Source: XYD2-FULL-39-9 sp964561035
GTDB lineage: Bacteria > Patescibacteriota > Patescibacteriia > Magasanikbacterales > GWA2-37-8
Length of the DNA stretch: 64,000 nt
Assembly: GCA_964561035.1 (NCBI GenBank)
Contig: CAZLNR010000001.1
Coordinates: forward strand, 1 to 64,000
Reading direction: 5' to 3'
The notes below the pieces were generated by a model. The model saw only the letters and a list, made by a program, of their open reading frames with translations, had not been told where the DNA came from and made no database searches. Each line of letters opens with the position of its first letter. The stretch's first letter is position 1. Below, piece by piece: positions 27,801 through 36,944 of this stretch. A program made the position numbers and the translations under genes.

Positions 27801-28742
27801 CGCATTGAGCGTGCGGATGTTGCATTTGATGGGGTATATTTTTCTGATAATGGCACCGTGGCTGTACAAAGTTCTTTTGCCACCACCACCATTCTCCATT
27901 CAGAATTTACCGAAGGAGAGCGAGCCTTTGTTTCCGAAAATAGCGCAGTTCATATAGAAGATACTGTGTTTCGTAATTTTTCTCATGGGTACGGGCCTCT
28001 ATATATAAAAGATAAATGGCCGAGCCTGGAGCGTGTCACATATACAGATAATACAATTAACATGCCATACCTTGAAGGTGTGATAATTACCGATAGTGCC
28101 ACGATGAATGAAAACGAAGATTATCTGGTTAATATACTCACGGTTTCTTCTACGGGCTATTTATCAATAATGCCCGGTGTTTCGGTGTATGTTCCGTTGT
28201 ACGGCATTATTAATGTGTATGGTTCGCTTGAAGCTCATGGTACAGCTGGTAATATGATTAATTTTTTACCGCTAGATCAATCTTCAAATTGGGGTAATAT
28301 TCGTTTCTATAATTCCACCTCAACCTTAGAATATGTAAATTTCAAACGAGGCAACCGGCTTAACGGTCGTCCCGAATCGGTTAATGGCAATATTATAGCT
28401 AATGATTCTCATCTGCTTATCAATCATGCGCAGATAGTAGATAGTGAATCAAATTCAATTCAGTCTAACAACTCAACTATCTCAATTTTAGATTCTGATA
28501 TTAGCGACACAACTAAGCACAACAATACTACGGGCATAAAAGCTATGACTGGAACTGTGAATCTTAATAACGTTCGATTTGCTAATGTGGCTATTGGCCT
28601 GCAAAGCGATCCGTTAGATATTTCGCACCTTATCCTTGATGTTCAAAACATGTCATCTTCAAGCTTTAGTAATGTGGATTATTTTTGGCAGCCGTTGAAT
28701 TTGTGGGCATTTCCAGTGCTTATCTCTCCTGAACACTTGTAA
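24870..28742 (+). CDS. Large secreted multidomain protein: phospholipase C-like, lamin-tail and beta-helix regions
   Basis: A 1290-residue exported protein with a signal peptide (residues 1-20, cleavage after PVRA). Residues about 25-330 resemble zinc-dependent phospholipase C/S1-P1 nuclease folds: early His in HSTHPSLTYEM, WINHFYDP and the GHVLHLVEDATVPDHV block near residue 154. A Ser/Thr-rich low-complexity linker follows (about 400-570), then a fibronectin-like segment ending DDAGNVSAWS (about 570-665), a lamin-tail domain starting LVINEVAWAGT (about 675-800), and a C-terminal part with repeats like a right-handed beta-helix (about 850-1290). No sortase or membrane anchor is seen. It could be a lipid- or nucleic-acid-degrading enzyme for host or prey contact; that role is inference. 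Confidence 0.75.
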   Translation: MKKGGALLLVLFFLLQPVRAYDQHSTHPSLTYEMAQFFNQKNTDLNKFLLPKEVGWLKQGAVEEDEPARWINHFYDPVHNVGWSGKHLGKLSQEEGYKLGGDIAPRHSIASIDWVTNQQYQAAYGRQYGNQTWQKAIKSYIDGDKKAAFLALGHVLHLVEDATVPDHVRDDSHPGIEGDPGSPYENFSKIQTDAGELVVAENLLNNNAEFKKLNSVNQAIKDLAIYTNQNFFSEDTINNDEFAKPDLNSLNIVYIDTPKDGILKLLKNKNSNYFTAKINPIDDAFSKGFSYSTDESLYVLPSYRDHLFPEAVLTGASVINLFFQEVERYQKNPQALEDIVPDSYDSFAVVLQQFPKRTVIKACGVSESTCKDIHNSAVAVVASVQNSANNAITRLGLIVQKVQTVFGINTKAVSQSNAEISGQITPENSENISVPVAKISVAPIPKNISGNRQTPLAIAPSQKATTLDAAILPSKTASDIVNNNQPITSVEILQKPQSAVYGGGLQGLASLMLPLVGVSAGSVVEQEIAETSSVVTVSSTENNPVVSVTTTINSSTTSENNTVTSSPPEIIVDNLSPAVPSITVIVSSTNSMARIITLASSDALSEHIYFDLQFTTNTQNGIWENIASSTAQTVIDFSGTRGQLYYFRARATDDAGNVSAWSNTSSAHGINWSGELVINEVAWAGTASEFSTNEWFELYNTTDADIDVSNWKIFISGKQLSVSKIMNKIVPAHGYYLFERISDNTVKEIAADAIFSGSLNNSGEKIEIFRPDNEKSDEVDARAGWFAGDSVKYRSMERVDAYGMGNDSANWQNNQGFRESGRSFNGGPIYGSPKRANTGFINLNWDQDEDVRVLTKANNPYLLQYYAVPAGKKLIIEPGVVIKSYFNNSSLTIFGTLEVRGTSDDRVFFTSGKDTNLNSSINNTVVGVWTTTTPAAYDWQGIWFKPGSVGMLDNAQIKFAGRGFIVPPSSLPVSQAVRIERADVAFDGVYFSDNGTVAVQSSFATTTILHSEFTEGERAFVSENSAVHIEDTVFRNFSHGYGPLYIKDKWPSLERVTYTDNTINMPYLEGVIITDSATMNENEDYLVNILTVSSTGYLSIMPGVSVYVPLYGIINVYGSLEAHGTAGNMINFLPLDQSSNWGNIRFYNSTSTLEYVNFKRGNRLNGRPESVNGNIIANDSHLLINHAQIVDSESNSIQSNNSTISILDSDISDTTKHNNTTGIKAMTGTVNLNNVRFANVAIGLQSDPLDISHLILDVQNMSSSSFSNVDYFWQPLNLWAFPVLISPEHL

Positions 28743-28826
28743 AGTCGCCTGTTTACCTGTTTTTTTCGTACCTTTTCAAAGGTTTTGCTTTGTGATACAA
28801 TTAAGCCGTAATTTATCTCTATTTTT

Positions 28827-29861
28827 ATGCTAAAATTAGACTCTTTCTTTAAAGAAGCCATTAAACAAGACGCCTCCGATTTACATCTGGTTGGTGGAGA
28901 GCTGCCAATGATACGAGTGGAAGGCGCGCTCAAAGATCTTGATGACAAACCACTTAATAATAAAGAGTTGGTTGGAGAGGTGTACTCGCTGCTTACGAAA
29001 GAGCAAATTGCTAGATATGAATCGGAAAAAGAGCTGGATTTGAGTCATGTGGTGGGTGATGTGCGTTTCAGATTAAATGTGCACCAACAAGTTGAAAATA
29101 TTGGGCTAACCGCTCGCGTGATTCCAGCGGAAATTCCAACCCCGGAAGAGTTGCGTTTTGAGCCAGTGTTGCTCGAGATGACAAAATTGCTGGATGGTTT
29201 GGTGCTGGTAACCGGTCCAACTGGTTCTGGTAAAACCACCACCATTGCGTCCATGATTGAAGAGATAAACAAAACTCGTAAAGCGCATATCGTGACAATT
29301 GAAGACCCGATTGAATTTTTATTCCAAGATAAGCAGAGTTTAATAGAGCAGCGCGAAGTTGGAGTTGATACGAACTCATTTGCTAACGCGCTTAAACATG
29401 TATTGCGTCAAGATCCGAATGTTATTGTTGTAGGGGAAATGCGCGATCCAGAAACGATTGCCACAGTTCTTACCGCCGCAGAAACAGGCCATCTCGTATT
29501 TTCCACTTTGCATACACCGTCGGCTGCTGAAGCTATAGAGCGTATTGTGGATGTGTTTGAGGGTGCAAAACAAAAACAAATTTTAATCCAGCTTTCAGCG
29601 GTTTTGCGCGGAGTGGTTGCGCAGCAATTGTTGCCAGCCAAAGATGGCGGCAGAGTTGCGGCTAGAGAAATTCTTATTAATACACCGGCAGTTGGCAATA
29701 TGATTAGAGGTAACGAAGTAGGCCAATTAAAGTCCGCAATTCAAACTGGCGCAAAAGAAGGTATGGAAACTATGGAAAATTCAGTTAAGAAATTGGTCAA
29801 AGAAGGATGGGTAGATGAAGAAATTGCAGAGCGCCGTGTGGGTTCTAATAAAAAAGTTTAA
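28827..29861 (+). CDS. pilT: Type IV pilus retraction ATPase, PilT-like
   Basis: A 344-residue hexameric motor ATPase of the PilT branch. The N-terminal PAS-like part begins DASDLHLVGGELPMIR. The nucleotide-binding half carries Walker A GPTGSGKTT (about residues 129-137), the Asp box TIEDPIEF, Walker B VIVVGEMRD, and the His box TAAETGHLVFSTLHT, all diagnostic of PilT. Length is normal for the family. It would power pilus retraction or DNA uptake. No other pilus gene is in the window, so it is separated from the machine it serves. Confidence 0.93.
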   Translation: MLKLDSFFKEAIKQDASDLHLVGGELPMIRVEGALKDLDDKPLNNKELVGEVYSLLTKEQIARYESEKELDLSHVVGDVRFRLNVHQQVENIGLTARVIPAEIPTPEELRFEPVLLEMTKLLDGLVLVTGPTGSGKTTTIASMIEEINKTRKAHIVTIEDPIEFLFQDKQSLIEQREVGVDTNSFANALKHVLRQDPNVIVVGEMRDPETIATVLTAAETGHLVFSTLHTPSAAEAIERIVDVFEGAKQKQILIQLSAVLRGVVAQQLLPAKDGGRVAAREILINTPAVGNMIRGNEVGQLKSAIQTGAKEGMETMENSVKKLVKEGWVDEEIAERRVGSNKKV

Positions 29862-29905
29862 GATGCGAGCAAACACAAGATTTGCCTCGCTTGTTATGTC
29901 TTAGT

Positions 29906-31369
29906 ATGCATGTAGAAGAAATTTTTAAGCAGGTCAGTCTTGTATCTGAACAATCGCACATGCCCGCCTATGCGGTGGGTGGTTTTGTGCGTGATTTATT
30001 GTTGTCGTGGGATGATATGCCTCGCAAGGATGTTGATTTTGTGATAGAGGGCAGCGGACTGGCTTTTGCTAAAGAGTTTGATAAATCAATGAACATGGCG
30101 GGAAGCCTAGTTGAATTTCCTGATTTTGACACTGCGCGCTATGTGTTAACTGGAGAACTTGGAAATATTACTTTGGAATTTGCAGGGGCGCGAACTGAGA
30201 TATATCAATCTGATTCTCGCAAGCCAGCTGTAGAAAAAACAAATTTACAGGCAGATATGGCACGAAGAGATTTTACAGTAAATGCCATGGCTGTGCCGTG
30301 CGCGGTCTTTGCTGGTAAAAAATTTCCAAGCAAGGCAATGTTTGAAAAACAAATTATTGATCCGTTTAACGGTAAAAAAGATTTAGCAGATAAAGTATTA
30401 AAAACACCGCTTGATCCAGACAAAACTTTTATTGATGATCCGTTGCGCATGATGCGAGCGGTGCGATTTGCCAGCCAGTTAAATTTTTCCATTGATCCGC
30501 AAACGTTGGAGTCTATTTATAAAAATAGGGAGCGTTTAAAAATTATTTCCGCTGAACGCATTAGCGAAGAATTGTTTAAACTAATGTCGTGCCCAAAACC
30601 ATCGGTTGGGCTAGTGCTTATGTGGCAAACGCATCTGTTGGATTTTGTCTTGCCTGAGGTGGCAAATTTGGAAGGCGTGGATGATGTATATGGGCATCAG
30701 CATAAAGATAATTTGCTTCACACTTTTAAAGTGGTTGATAACGTGGCCGAGCGATCAAATAAAACCATTTTGCGCATTGCCGGATTGCTGCACGATATTG
30801 GCAAGCCGGCCACAAAAAAGTTATTGCCTAAAATCGGCTGGACGTTTCACCAGCATGAGCATGTTGGTAAAAAAATGGTGTATGCTATTGCGCGTCGCCT
30901 GCGATTTTCAAAAAGCGACACCGATTATTTGGCAAAACTTGTGCGCTGGCATATGCAGCCTATAAGTTTAATGGATGAAGAGATAACAGATTCAGCGGTG
31001 CGTCGTTTGGTGGTAAATCTGGGTGATGAGTTGGAAGATTTATTAATTTTAGGACGAAGCGATATTACCAGCGGCAATCCATATAAAAAAGAAAAACGAT
31101 TAAAAAATTATGACTATTTAGAAGAAAAGATAGCTGAAGTATTGGAGCGGGATAAGTTGCGCGCTTTCCAATCGCCTTTGCGAGGAGAAGAGATAATGGA
31201 GCTGGCGCATTTGAAACCTGGTCCTACAGTTGGTAAAATTAAAACAGACATAGAAGAAGCAATTTTAGACGGAGTAATTCCAAACGAATACGAAGCTGCT
31301 AAAATTTATTTCCTTACTATTAAAGATAAATATTTAATACACGCTCAAGCGTGGGAACAAAACACATAA
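29906..31369 (+). CDS. cca: CCA-adding tRNA nucleotidyltransferase with HD domain
   Basis: A 487-residue class II nucleotidyltransferase that builds or repairs the 3' CCA of tRNAs. Head domain: VGGFVRDLLL near residue 24 and the catalytic carboxylates in KDVDFVI; the ARRDFTVNAMA block and the FIDDPLRMMRAVRFA block follow. The C-terminal half has an HD domain (LLHDIGKP near residue 294). I chose ATG 29906 over a TTG at 29882. Two of the three tRNAs in this window do not encode CCA, so the enzyme is needed. Its stop is 1 base before the next gene's ATG. Confidence 0.93.
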   Translation: MHVEEIFKQVSLVSEQSHMPAYAVGGFVRDLLLSWDDMPRKDVDFVIEGSGLAFAKEFDKSMNMAGSLVEFPDFDTARYVLTGELGNITLEFAGARTEIYQSDSRKPAVEKTNLQADMARRDFTVNAMAVPCAVFAGKKFPSKAMFEKQIIDPFNGKKDLADKVLKTPLDPDKTFIDDPLRMMRAVRFASQLNFSIDPQTLESIYKNRERLKIISAERISEELFKLMSCPKPSVGLVLMWQTHLLDFVLPEVANLEGVDDVYGHQHKDNLLHTFKVVDNVAERSNKTILRIAGLLHDIGKPATKKLLPKIGWTFHQHEHVGKKMVYAIARRLRFSKSDTDYLAKLVRWHMQPISLMDEEITDSAVRRLVVNLGDELEDLLILGRSDITSGNPYKKEKRLKNYDYLEEKIAEVLERDKLRAFQSPLRGEEIMELAHLKPGPTVGKIKTDIEEAILDGVIPNEYEAAKIYFLTIKDKYLIHAQAWEQNT

Positions 31370-31370
31370 T

Positions 31371-32939
31371 ATGAATATATTTAAAACAAAAAAATTCTAC
31401 ATCATTGCCATTATTATTTTGGTAATTGGCATGGTTGTTTATGGTCAAGTAAAAAAGAAGAATAAGCCGGTTGAATACGAAACAGTTACGGTAGAAAAAG
31501 GGGCGCTTACCCAGACGGTTGAAGCGACAGGCAAGGTTGAGTCGCAAAGCGATTTATCATTGCGTTTTGAGGTGCCTGGGGTTATTGAGCGTGTTCAAGC
31601 TAAGGCCGGTGTGTCGGTAAAAAGCGGCGCTACACTTGCTATGCTTAAAATGGCGGATTTGAATGCTGCGGTGGCACAGGCGCAGGCAAATTTAAATCAG
31701 AAACTTGCTGGCGGTACGCAGGCAGAAAAAGACTATTATAAAGCAGTGCTTGACCAGGCTGCGATTGATTTGGAAAATAGTCGAGTGGTAGATAATGCCT
31801 ATGAGGATGCGGTGGTAACGCTACAGTCTTCTTTAGTTAAACTTGATGACGGTCTCACTCAAGCAGATGCAATTTTGGGTGTTGATAATACAAGTATCAA
31901 TGATGAATTTCAGCAATTTTTATCTGTATCCAATCCGGACATGCTAAATATGGCTGTGAATCAGTATACTGTAGCAAAAAACAGCGCTACAAAGGCTAAA
32001 AGTCAAGTAGTTGTGCTTACAGCAGTTTCTACGCCAGAGCAAATTGATTTAGCGCTCAATAGCACTATCGACGCTCATATACAAATGAGCCAGCTGCTTA
32101 TTAAAGTTGGTGATGTCTTAAATAATTCTCTTACAGGCATTAATTTTACTCAAACAACACTGGCTACGAAGAAAAGCGCGATTGATACCGTCAGAACATC
32201 AGTTAACACTCAGTTCACAGCTATTACAAATGCTAAACAGGCTATTTCCGATGCCAAATCTTCTTTAAAAATTAAAGAAGCGGTATATAATCAGGCTTTG
32301 GCAAACTACCAGAATAAAATTAATCCGGTGCGTGAAGTGGATATCGCAGCCTATAGAGCGGCTTTGGCGCAGGCGATCGCAAATCGAAATAAGGCTATAA
32401 TTAAAGCTCCTGTAGACGGAGTAGTAACTTCAATCAATAAAAAGGCTGGTGAGTTTATAAATTCCAGCGAAGAAATGGTGCGTATATTTGTGCCGCATTA
32501 TGAAATTAAAGTTGATATTCCAGAAACAGATATTTCTAAATTAAAGATTGATGATGTGGCTGATATTACACTGGATGCTTTTGGCGATGATGCAAAATTT
32601 GCAGGCAAGGTTATTAATATTGAACCAGGCTCCACAGATATTTCTGATGTGGTGTATTATCGGGTAACTGTAACCATCAATGATTCTGAAAAAGATATCA
32701 AGCCTGGAATGACCGCAAATGTAAAAATAAAAACAGATTCCCGTGCCGACGCGTTGTTTGTTCCGTTGCGATCTGTGCGTACAGATGATCGAGGTAAATT
32801 TGTTAAAGTGCTTAAGCCGGGTGCGGTTGAGCCGACAGATGTTTCAGTTACGCTTGGTATCCGAGCTGATAACGGCAAGGTTGAAATTGTGGAAGGTTTA
32901 CAAACAGGAGACGTGGTTGTAGTTTCTGTAAAGCAATAA
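31371..32939 (+). CDS. Membrane fusion protein, MacA/HlyD-like
   Basis: A 522-residue protein with an N-terminal membrane helix (about residues 8-25), a lipoyl-type half (VEATGKVESQ, VIERVQAKAGVSVKSGATLA), a long coiled-coil hairpin (about 95-320) and the second lipoyl half with KAPVDGVVTSINKKAGEF, followed by beta-barrel and membrane-proximal domains. It is the periplasmic-adaptor type subunit of MacAB-like ABC systems. The coiled coil is longer than in E. coli MacA. It lies 1 base before the ATPase gene, giving an operon of adaptor, ATPase and two permeases. Exported substrate unknown. Confidence 0.88.
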   Translation: MNIFKTKKFYIIAIIILVIGMVVYGQVKKKNKPVEYETVTVEKGALTQTVEATGKVESQSDLSLRFEVPGVIERVQAKAGVSVKSGATLAMLKMADLNAAVAQAQANLNQKLAGGTQAEKDYYKAVLDQAAIDLENSRVVDNAYEDAVVTLQSSLVKLDDGLTQADAILGVDNTSINDEFQQFLSVSNPDMLNMAVNQYTVAKNSATKAKSQVVVLTAVSTPEQIDLALNSTIDAHIQMSQLLIKVGDVLNNSLTGINFTQTTLATKKSAIDTVRTSVNTQFTAITNAKQAISDAKSSLKIKEAVYNQALANYQNKINPVREVDIAAYRAALAQAIANRNKAIIKAPVDGVVTSINKKAGEFINSSEEMVRIFVPHYEIKVDIPETDISKLKIDDVADITLDAFGDDAKFAGKVINIEPGSTDISDVVYYRVTVTINDSEKDIKPGMTANVKIKTDSRADALFVPLRSVRTDDRGKFVKVLKPGAVEPTDVSVTLGIRADNGKVEIVEGLQTGDVVVVSVKQ

Positions 32940-32940
32940 T

Positions 32941-33663
32941 ATGGCTCTTATTGAGATAAAAGATCTAGTAAAGAAATATGAAAACGAAGGCGTGGTAACT
33001 GATGTGCTTCACGGACTTAATTTTTCAATTGAAAAAGGGGAGTTCGTGGCCATTATGGGGCCAAGCGGATCGGGCAAGTCAACTTTGATGCACATCTTGG
33101 GTTTTTTGGATAAGCTTACCTCAGGTGTATATATGTTCGCTGGAAGAAATGTGAGTGGTTTAGATGATGATGAATTGGCGCGAATGCGCGGCAATGAAGT
33201 GAGTTTTATTTTTCAGGCTTTTAATTTGCTTCCCCGAACCACGGTGATTGAAAATGTGATGCTGCCGCTTACATATAAAAAAATGAGTGAAACACAGCGT
33301 CGTGAAAAGGCGAAAGAAGCGCTTGTTTCAGTTGGTTTAGGCCATAGATTGGATTATTTTTCAAATCAGTTGTCTGGTGGTGAGCGTCAGCGCGTGGCGA
33401 TTGCGCGGGCATTGGTGAATGACCCTTCCGTTATTTTTGCCGATGAACCGACTGGCAATCTTGATTCAAAATCTGGATTACAAGTCATGAAAATATTGCA
33501 GAACTTAAATGAATCGGGCCGGACTATTATTTTGGTTACTCATGAAAAATATACCGCCGAACACGCCAAGCGTATTCTGCGAATTAGAGATGGCATTATT
33601 ATTGAAGATTCTGCGGTGGCAAATCGGCTGTTTGCCAAAGATGGAAGCGAACTGCAAAAATAA
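32941..33663 (+). CDS. ABC transporter ATPase, MacB/LolD type
   Basis: A 240-residue ABC ATPase. Walker A GPSGSGKST near residue 40, Q-loop FQAFNLLPRTT, signature LSGGERQRVAIARAL near residue 145, Walker B VIFADEPTGNLD and the switch His in VTHEK. The sequence pattern (FLDKLTSG, DEPTGNLDS) is that of the MacB/LolD group, which drives mechanotransmission rather than classic import. It is 1 base from the adaptor and 16 bases from the first permease, so the complex is likely made together. Confidence 0.94.
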   Translation: MALIEIKDLVKKYENEGVVTDVLHGLNFSIEKGEFVAIMGPSGSGKSTLMHILGFLDKLTSGVYMFAGRNVSGLDDDELARMRGNEVSFIFQAFNLLPRTTVIENVMLPLTYKKMSETQRREKAKEALVSVGLGHRLDYFSNQLSGGERQRVAIARALVNDPSVIFADEPTGNLDSKSGLQVMKILQNLNESGRTIILVTHEKYTAEHAKRILRIRDGIIIEDSAVANRLFAKDGSELQK

Positions 33664-33679
33664 TTGAAATTGCGCTGTT

Positions 33680-34918
33680 ATGAATATCATTAAAGAAGTT
33701 ACAAGCGTATGGTCAATAATCAGCCGTAATAAAGCGCGCTCATTTTTAACGATGCTTGGGGTGGTGATTGGTATTATGTCGGTTATTGTAGTGATGTCGG
33801 TTGGAGCGGGCGCTCAAAGCCTAATCTTAAACCAGGTAACCAGTCTCGGCTCAAATTTAGTGGGTATTTTGCCTGGTAAATCTGAAGATAACGGTCCGCC
33901 GGCGTCGGCTATGGGTATTGTGGTTACTACTCTTACATATGATGATGTAAAAGCCCTGTTAGATGAAAATATGCCATTTGTAGTAGCGGTGACTGGGTAT
34001 GTTCGCGGTGTTGATACTATTAGTTGGGATGGAAATAAGACAGATACTAATTTTGTCGGTGTGTCTACTGATCTGCCAAAAGTAGAAGATACTGCGGTGC
34101 AGCGGGGCAGGTTTTTTACGGAAGAAGAAGAAAAAGGGTTATCCCGTGTAGCCGTGCTTGGCAGTCGGGTGGCGCGTGATTTATTCCAGGATACAGATCC
34201 GGTTGGCAAGCAAATTCGTATTAAAAAAACATCGTTTACTATTATCGGCGTTATGTCCGAACGCGGCAGCAGCGGTTTCCAAAATCAAGATAATCAAGTG
34301 TATACGCCGATTACCACAGCTCAAAAATTATTATTAGGAATTGATTATATTAGTTTTGCTCGCTTAAAAATTGATGCCGCAGAAAATGTTGATCGGGCAG
34401 TGGAATACACAAAACAGGTGCTAAGAGAACGACACAAGATAACGAATCCGGAAGAAGATGATTTTTCGGTTCGTACTACCGCACAAGGGCTTGATGCGCT
34501 GACAAATATTACGAATGCTTTAAAGATATTTTTATCTTCTGTGGCAGCGATTTCGCTGATTGTCGGTGGTATTGGAATTATGAATATAATGTTAGCTGCC
34601 GTACAAGAGAGAACTAGAGAAATTGGTTTACGCAAAGCGGTTGGCGCTACCAATCGTAATATTATTTTTCAGTTTTTGATTGAAACTGTTATGATTACTT
34701 TTTTGGGTGCAGCGATGGGTATTTTATTAGGAATTTTAATTTCTGTGGCCGTAGGATCGGTGGCGCAAGGTAAAGGATATCACTGGGATATAGTGATATC
34801 AGCTTCATCGATTATTGTAGCCTGTGCTGTAGGCGTTGGTATTGGCCTAGTATTTGGTATTGTGCCGGCTCGCCGTGCCAGCAAGTTAAGTCCTATTGAA
34901 GCGTTGCGTTATGAGTAA
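33680..34918 (+). CDS. MacB-like ABC transporter permease 1
   Basis: A 412-residue MacB/FtsX-type permease. One N-terminal helix (about residues 20-42: MLGVVIGIMSVIVVMSVG), a large external MacB_PCD domain (about 50-275), and three C-terminal helices (about 285-400). It ends in the typical P-x-R-x-A-S-x-L-x-P-I-E-A-L-R-Y-E tail. The following permease starts inside this gene's stop (ATGAGTAA), so the two are likely translated in a coupled way and form a heterodimer. Confidence 0.9.
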   Translation: MNIIKEVTSVWSIISRNKARSFLTMLGVVIGIMSVIVVMSVGAGAQSLILNQVTSLGSNLVGILPGKSEDNGPPASAMGIVVTTLTYDDVKALLDENMPFVVAVTGYVRGVDTISWDGNKTDTNFVGVSTDLPKVEDTAVQRGRFFTEEEEKGLSRVAVLGSRVARDLFQDTDPVGKQIRIKKTSFTIIGVMSERGSSGFQNQDNQVYTPITTAQKLLLGIDYISFARLKIDAAENVDRAVEYTKQVLRERHKITNPEEDDFSVRTTAQGLDALTNITNALKIFLSSVAAISLIVGGIGIMNIMLAAVQERTREIGLRKAVGATNRNIIFQFLIETVMITFLGAAMGILLGILISVAVGSVAQGKGYHWDIVISASSIIVACAVGVGIGLVFGIVPARRASKLSPIEALRYE

Positions 34919-36173
34919 TCTTTTAAATACTGTTTTGATAAATTTAAAGCTGGCAAAAACATCGCTGGTAGCTCAGAAAACCAGATCTATTTTAACAATC
35001 TTAGGTATTAGTATTGGGATTGCTATTGTTATTACAATTTTGGCAGCAGGGCGCGGTCTGGATAAATTTATTATGGGGCAGCTTGAGGTTTTTGGTTCGG
35101 ATACAATTAGTATTGAAGTTAAAATTCCAAATGCTAAGGGTAATTCAACCGAAAATGCTGTTGGTCAATCTACGGGCATTACCATTACAACATTAAAAAA
35201 TAGAGATATTGAAGATGTGGCCAAACATCCTAATATTGTGGCTGCCTATGGCTGGGTAATTGGCCAAGCACTGGTTACATATCAAGGTGAAATTAAAACT
35301 GTTACGCTGGTTGGAGAAGGGTATAGTATGCCAGATGTGGAGAAATTTTCTTTGTCTGAGGGTCGTATGTTTACGAAAGAGGAAGAGGATTCTTTGTCCC
35401 AAGTAGCTGTGCTTGGTTCTGCGGTAAAAGATAAGCTGTTTGGCGATGATACTGCTGCCGGTAAAACTATATATATAAAAGGCAAGCCGTTTAGAGTTTT
35501 AGGTGTAGCCAAAAAACGAGGCGCAAGTTTTGGTATGGATATGGATAATATGTTGATTTTGCCAACTAAAACAATGCAAAAAAGAATTTTAGGCATTGAT
35601 TATGTCCGTAATATTATTGCAAAAATGAAAGACAAGAATCTTTCCAAACAAACCGTGGCGGATTTGCAAGTGACGTTGCGTGAAAATCATGATATTACGG
35701 ATCCTGACAAGGACGATTTCACTATCAATACTATGGAGGAAGCGGTGGCTATTTTAGGTAGTGTAGTGAGCGGAATTACGTTTTTGCTTGTGGCCCTTGT
35801 CTGTATTTCTTTGGTTGTGGGCGGTGTGGGTATTATGAATATTATGTATGTATCTGTATCAGAGCGCGTGTTTGAAATAGGGTTGCGAAAAGCGTTAGGA
35901 GCTCAATCAAAAGATATTCTCTGGCAGTTTTTGTTTGAATCCATGCTTTTGACGTCGGTAGGCGGTGTGGTCGGTGTAATTATTGGGGCGTTGCTTGCGC
36001 TAATTGTCTATGCGGTAGCAATTTCCAACAATTTTAATTGGGTGTATAGTATTCCGATTTTTTCTATCGTACTTTCAATTGGATTTTCTACATTCATTGG
36101 AGTGGTTTTTGGTCTGTATCCAGCTCGAAAGGCTGCGCACCTCAATCCAATTGATGCGTTGCGAAAAGAATAA
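34911..36173 (+). CDS. MacB-like ABC transporter permease 2
   Basis: A 420-residue paralogue of the permease before it: N-terminal helix near residues 24-46, external MacB_PCD domain, three C-terminal helices, and the ending GLYPARKAAHLNPIDALRKE. I placed the start at ATG 34911, overlapping the previous stop by 8 bases, instead of the upstream TTG at 34896. Two distinct permeases plus one ATPase and one adaptor suggest a heterodimeric system. Its stop TAA overlaps the next gene's ATG. Confidence 0.9.
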   Translation: MSNLLNTVLINLKLAKTSLVAQKTRSILTILGISIGIAIVITILAAGRGLDKFIMGQLEVFGSDTISIEVKIPNAKGNSTENAVGQSTGITITTLKNRDIEDVAKHPNIVAAYGWVIGQALVTYQGEIKTVTLVGEGYSMPDVEKFSLSEGRMFTKEEEDSLSQVAVLGSAVKDKLFGDDTAAGKTIYIKGKPFRVLGVAKKRGASFGMDMDNMLILPTKTMQKRILGIDYVRNIIAKMKDKNLSKQTVADLQVTLRENHDITDPDKDDFTINTMEEAVAILGSVVSGITFLLVALVCISLVVGGVGIMNIMYVSVSERVFEIGLRKALGAQSKDILWQFLFESMLLTSVGGVVGVIIGALLALIVYAVAISNNFNWVYSIPIFSIVLSIGFSTFIGVVFGLYPARKAAHLNPIDALRKE

Positions 36174-36892
36174 TGGCTGTCTGTTATATGAAGAAGGTGC
36201 TGGTTGTTCAATTTACTTCTGGTGTCGCTCAAGAACATGCGCAGCGTTGTTTTATTGATTCTTGTCCAGATACTACCTTTGCATTTGTGCATGGAGTGGA
36301 GTCTGATTGTAGTCAGATCGACCTTGCGGATATATCGCATATTATTATTGGTGGTAGCGGCGCATTTTATCTCTCGCAGGGAGATGGTGCAACCACATGG
36401 CTTCCATCAATTTTTTCCCTTCTGAATAACGCTTTTGAAAAAGATATTCCAATTTTGGGCATTTGTTTTGGCTTTCAGATTTTAGCGCTGCATCAAGGGG
36501 CGCGAGTTGTTCATAATGCGGATGCTGAAGAAATTGGCACCTTTCTTACATACTCCTATCCTGCAGCCGCAAACGACAAGTTATTTTCGGTATTGCCGCA
36601 GCAATTTTTTTCTCAACTTATTCATAAAGATGTTATAGAAGCACCGCCATCTTCAATTGAACGGTTGTCATATTCCGACAGGGTTCAGTGTAATGGTTTT
36701 AAGGTGGCCGGAAGGTCTGCTTGGGGTGTCTTATTTCACCCAGAATTAACCGCACAGACCGCTCGAGAGCGCTTATCTATGTTTCCAGAGTACATACAGG
36801 CGGAAACAGGCTCTGTTGATCAATTCATTCAATCCCATATTGTAGAAAGTCCGGAAACAAGCAAACTTTTGCGTGTTTTTTGCCGTATATAA
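36173..36892 (+). CDS. Class I glutamine amidotransferase domain protein
   Basis: A 239-residue stand-alone class I GATase. The catalytic Cys is in GICFGFQILALHQG near residue 100 and the catalytic His in LFHPEL near residue 188, followed about ten residues later by acidic residues that could complete the triad. It resembles GMP-synthase-like GATases (GuaA N-terminal domain family) with no synthetase domain. Substrate is unknown; it may be a gamma-glutamyl peptidase-like enzyme. Its ATG overlaps the stop of the permease gene; an in-frame ATG at 36188 is an alternative start. Confidence 0.78.
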   Translation: MAVCYMKKVLVVQFTSGVAQEHAQRCFIDSCPDTTFAFVHGVESDCSQIDLADISHIIIGGSGAFYLSQGDGATTWLPSIFSLLNNAFEKDIPILGICFGFQILALHQGARVVHNADAEEIGTFLTYSYPAAANDKLFSVLPQQFFSQLIHKDVIEAPPSSIERLSYSDRVQCNGFKVAGRSAWGVLFHPELTAQTARERLSMFPEYIQAETGSVDQFIQSHIVESPETSKLLRVFCRI

Positions 36893-36944
36893 AGGGGTGT
36901 GGACTGGGCTTTCCTTTATTAAGGTTTTAGGGTAGTATTTTGAT

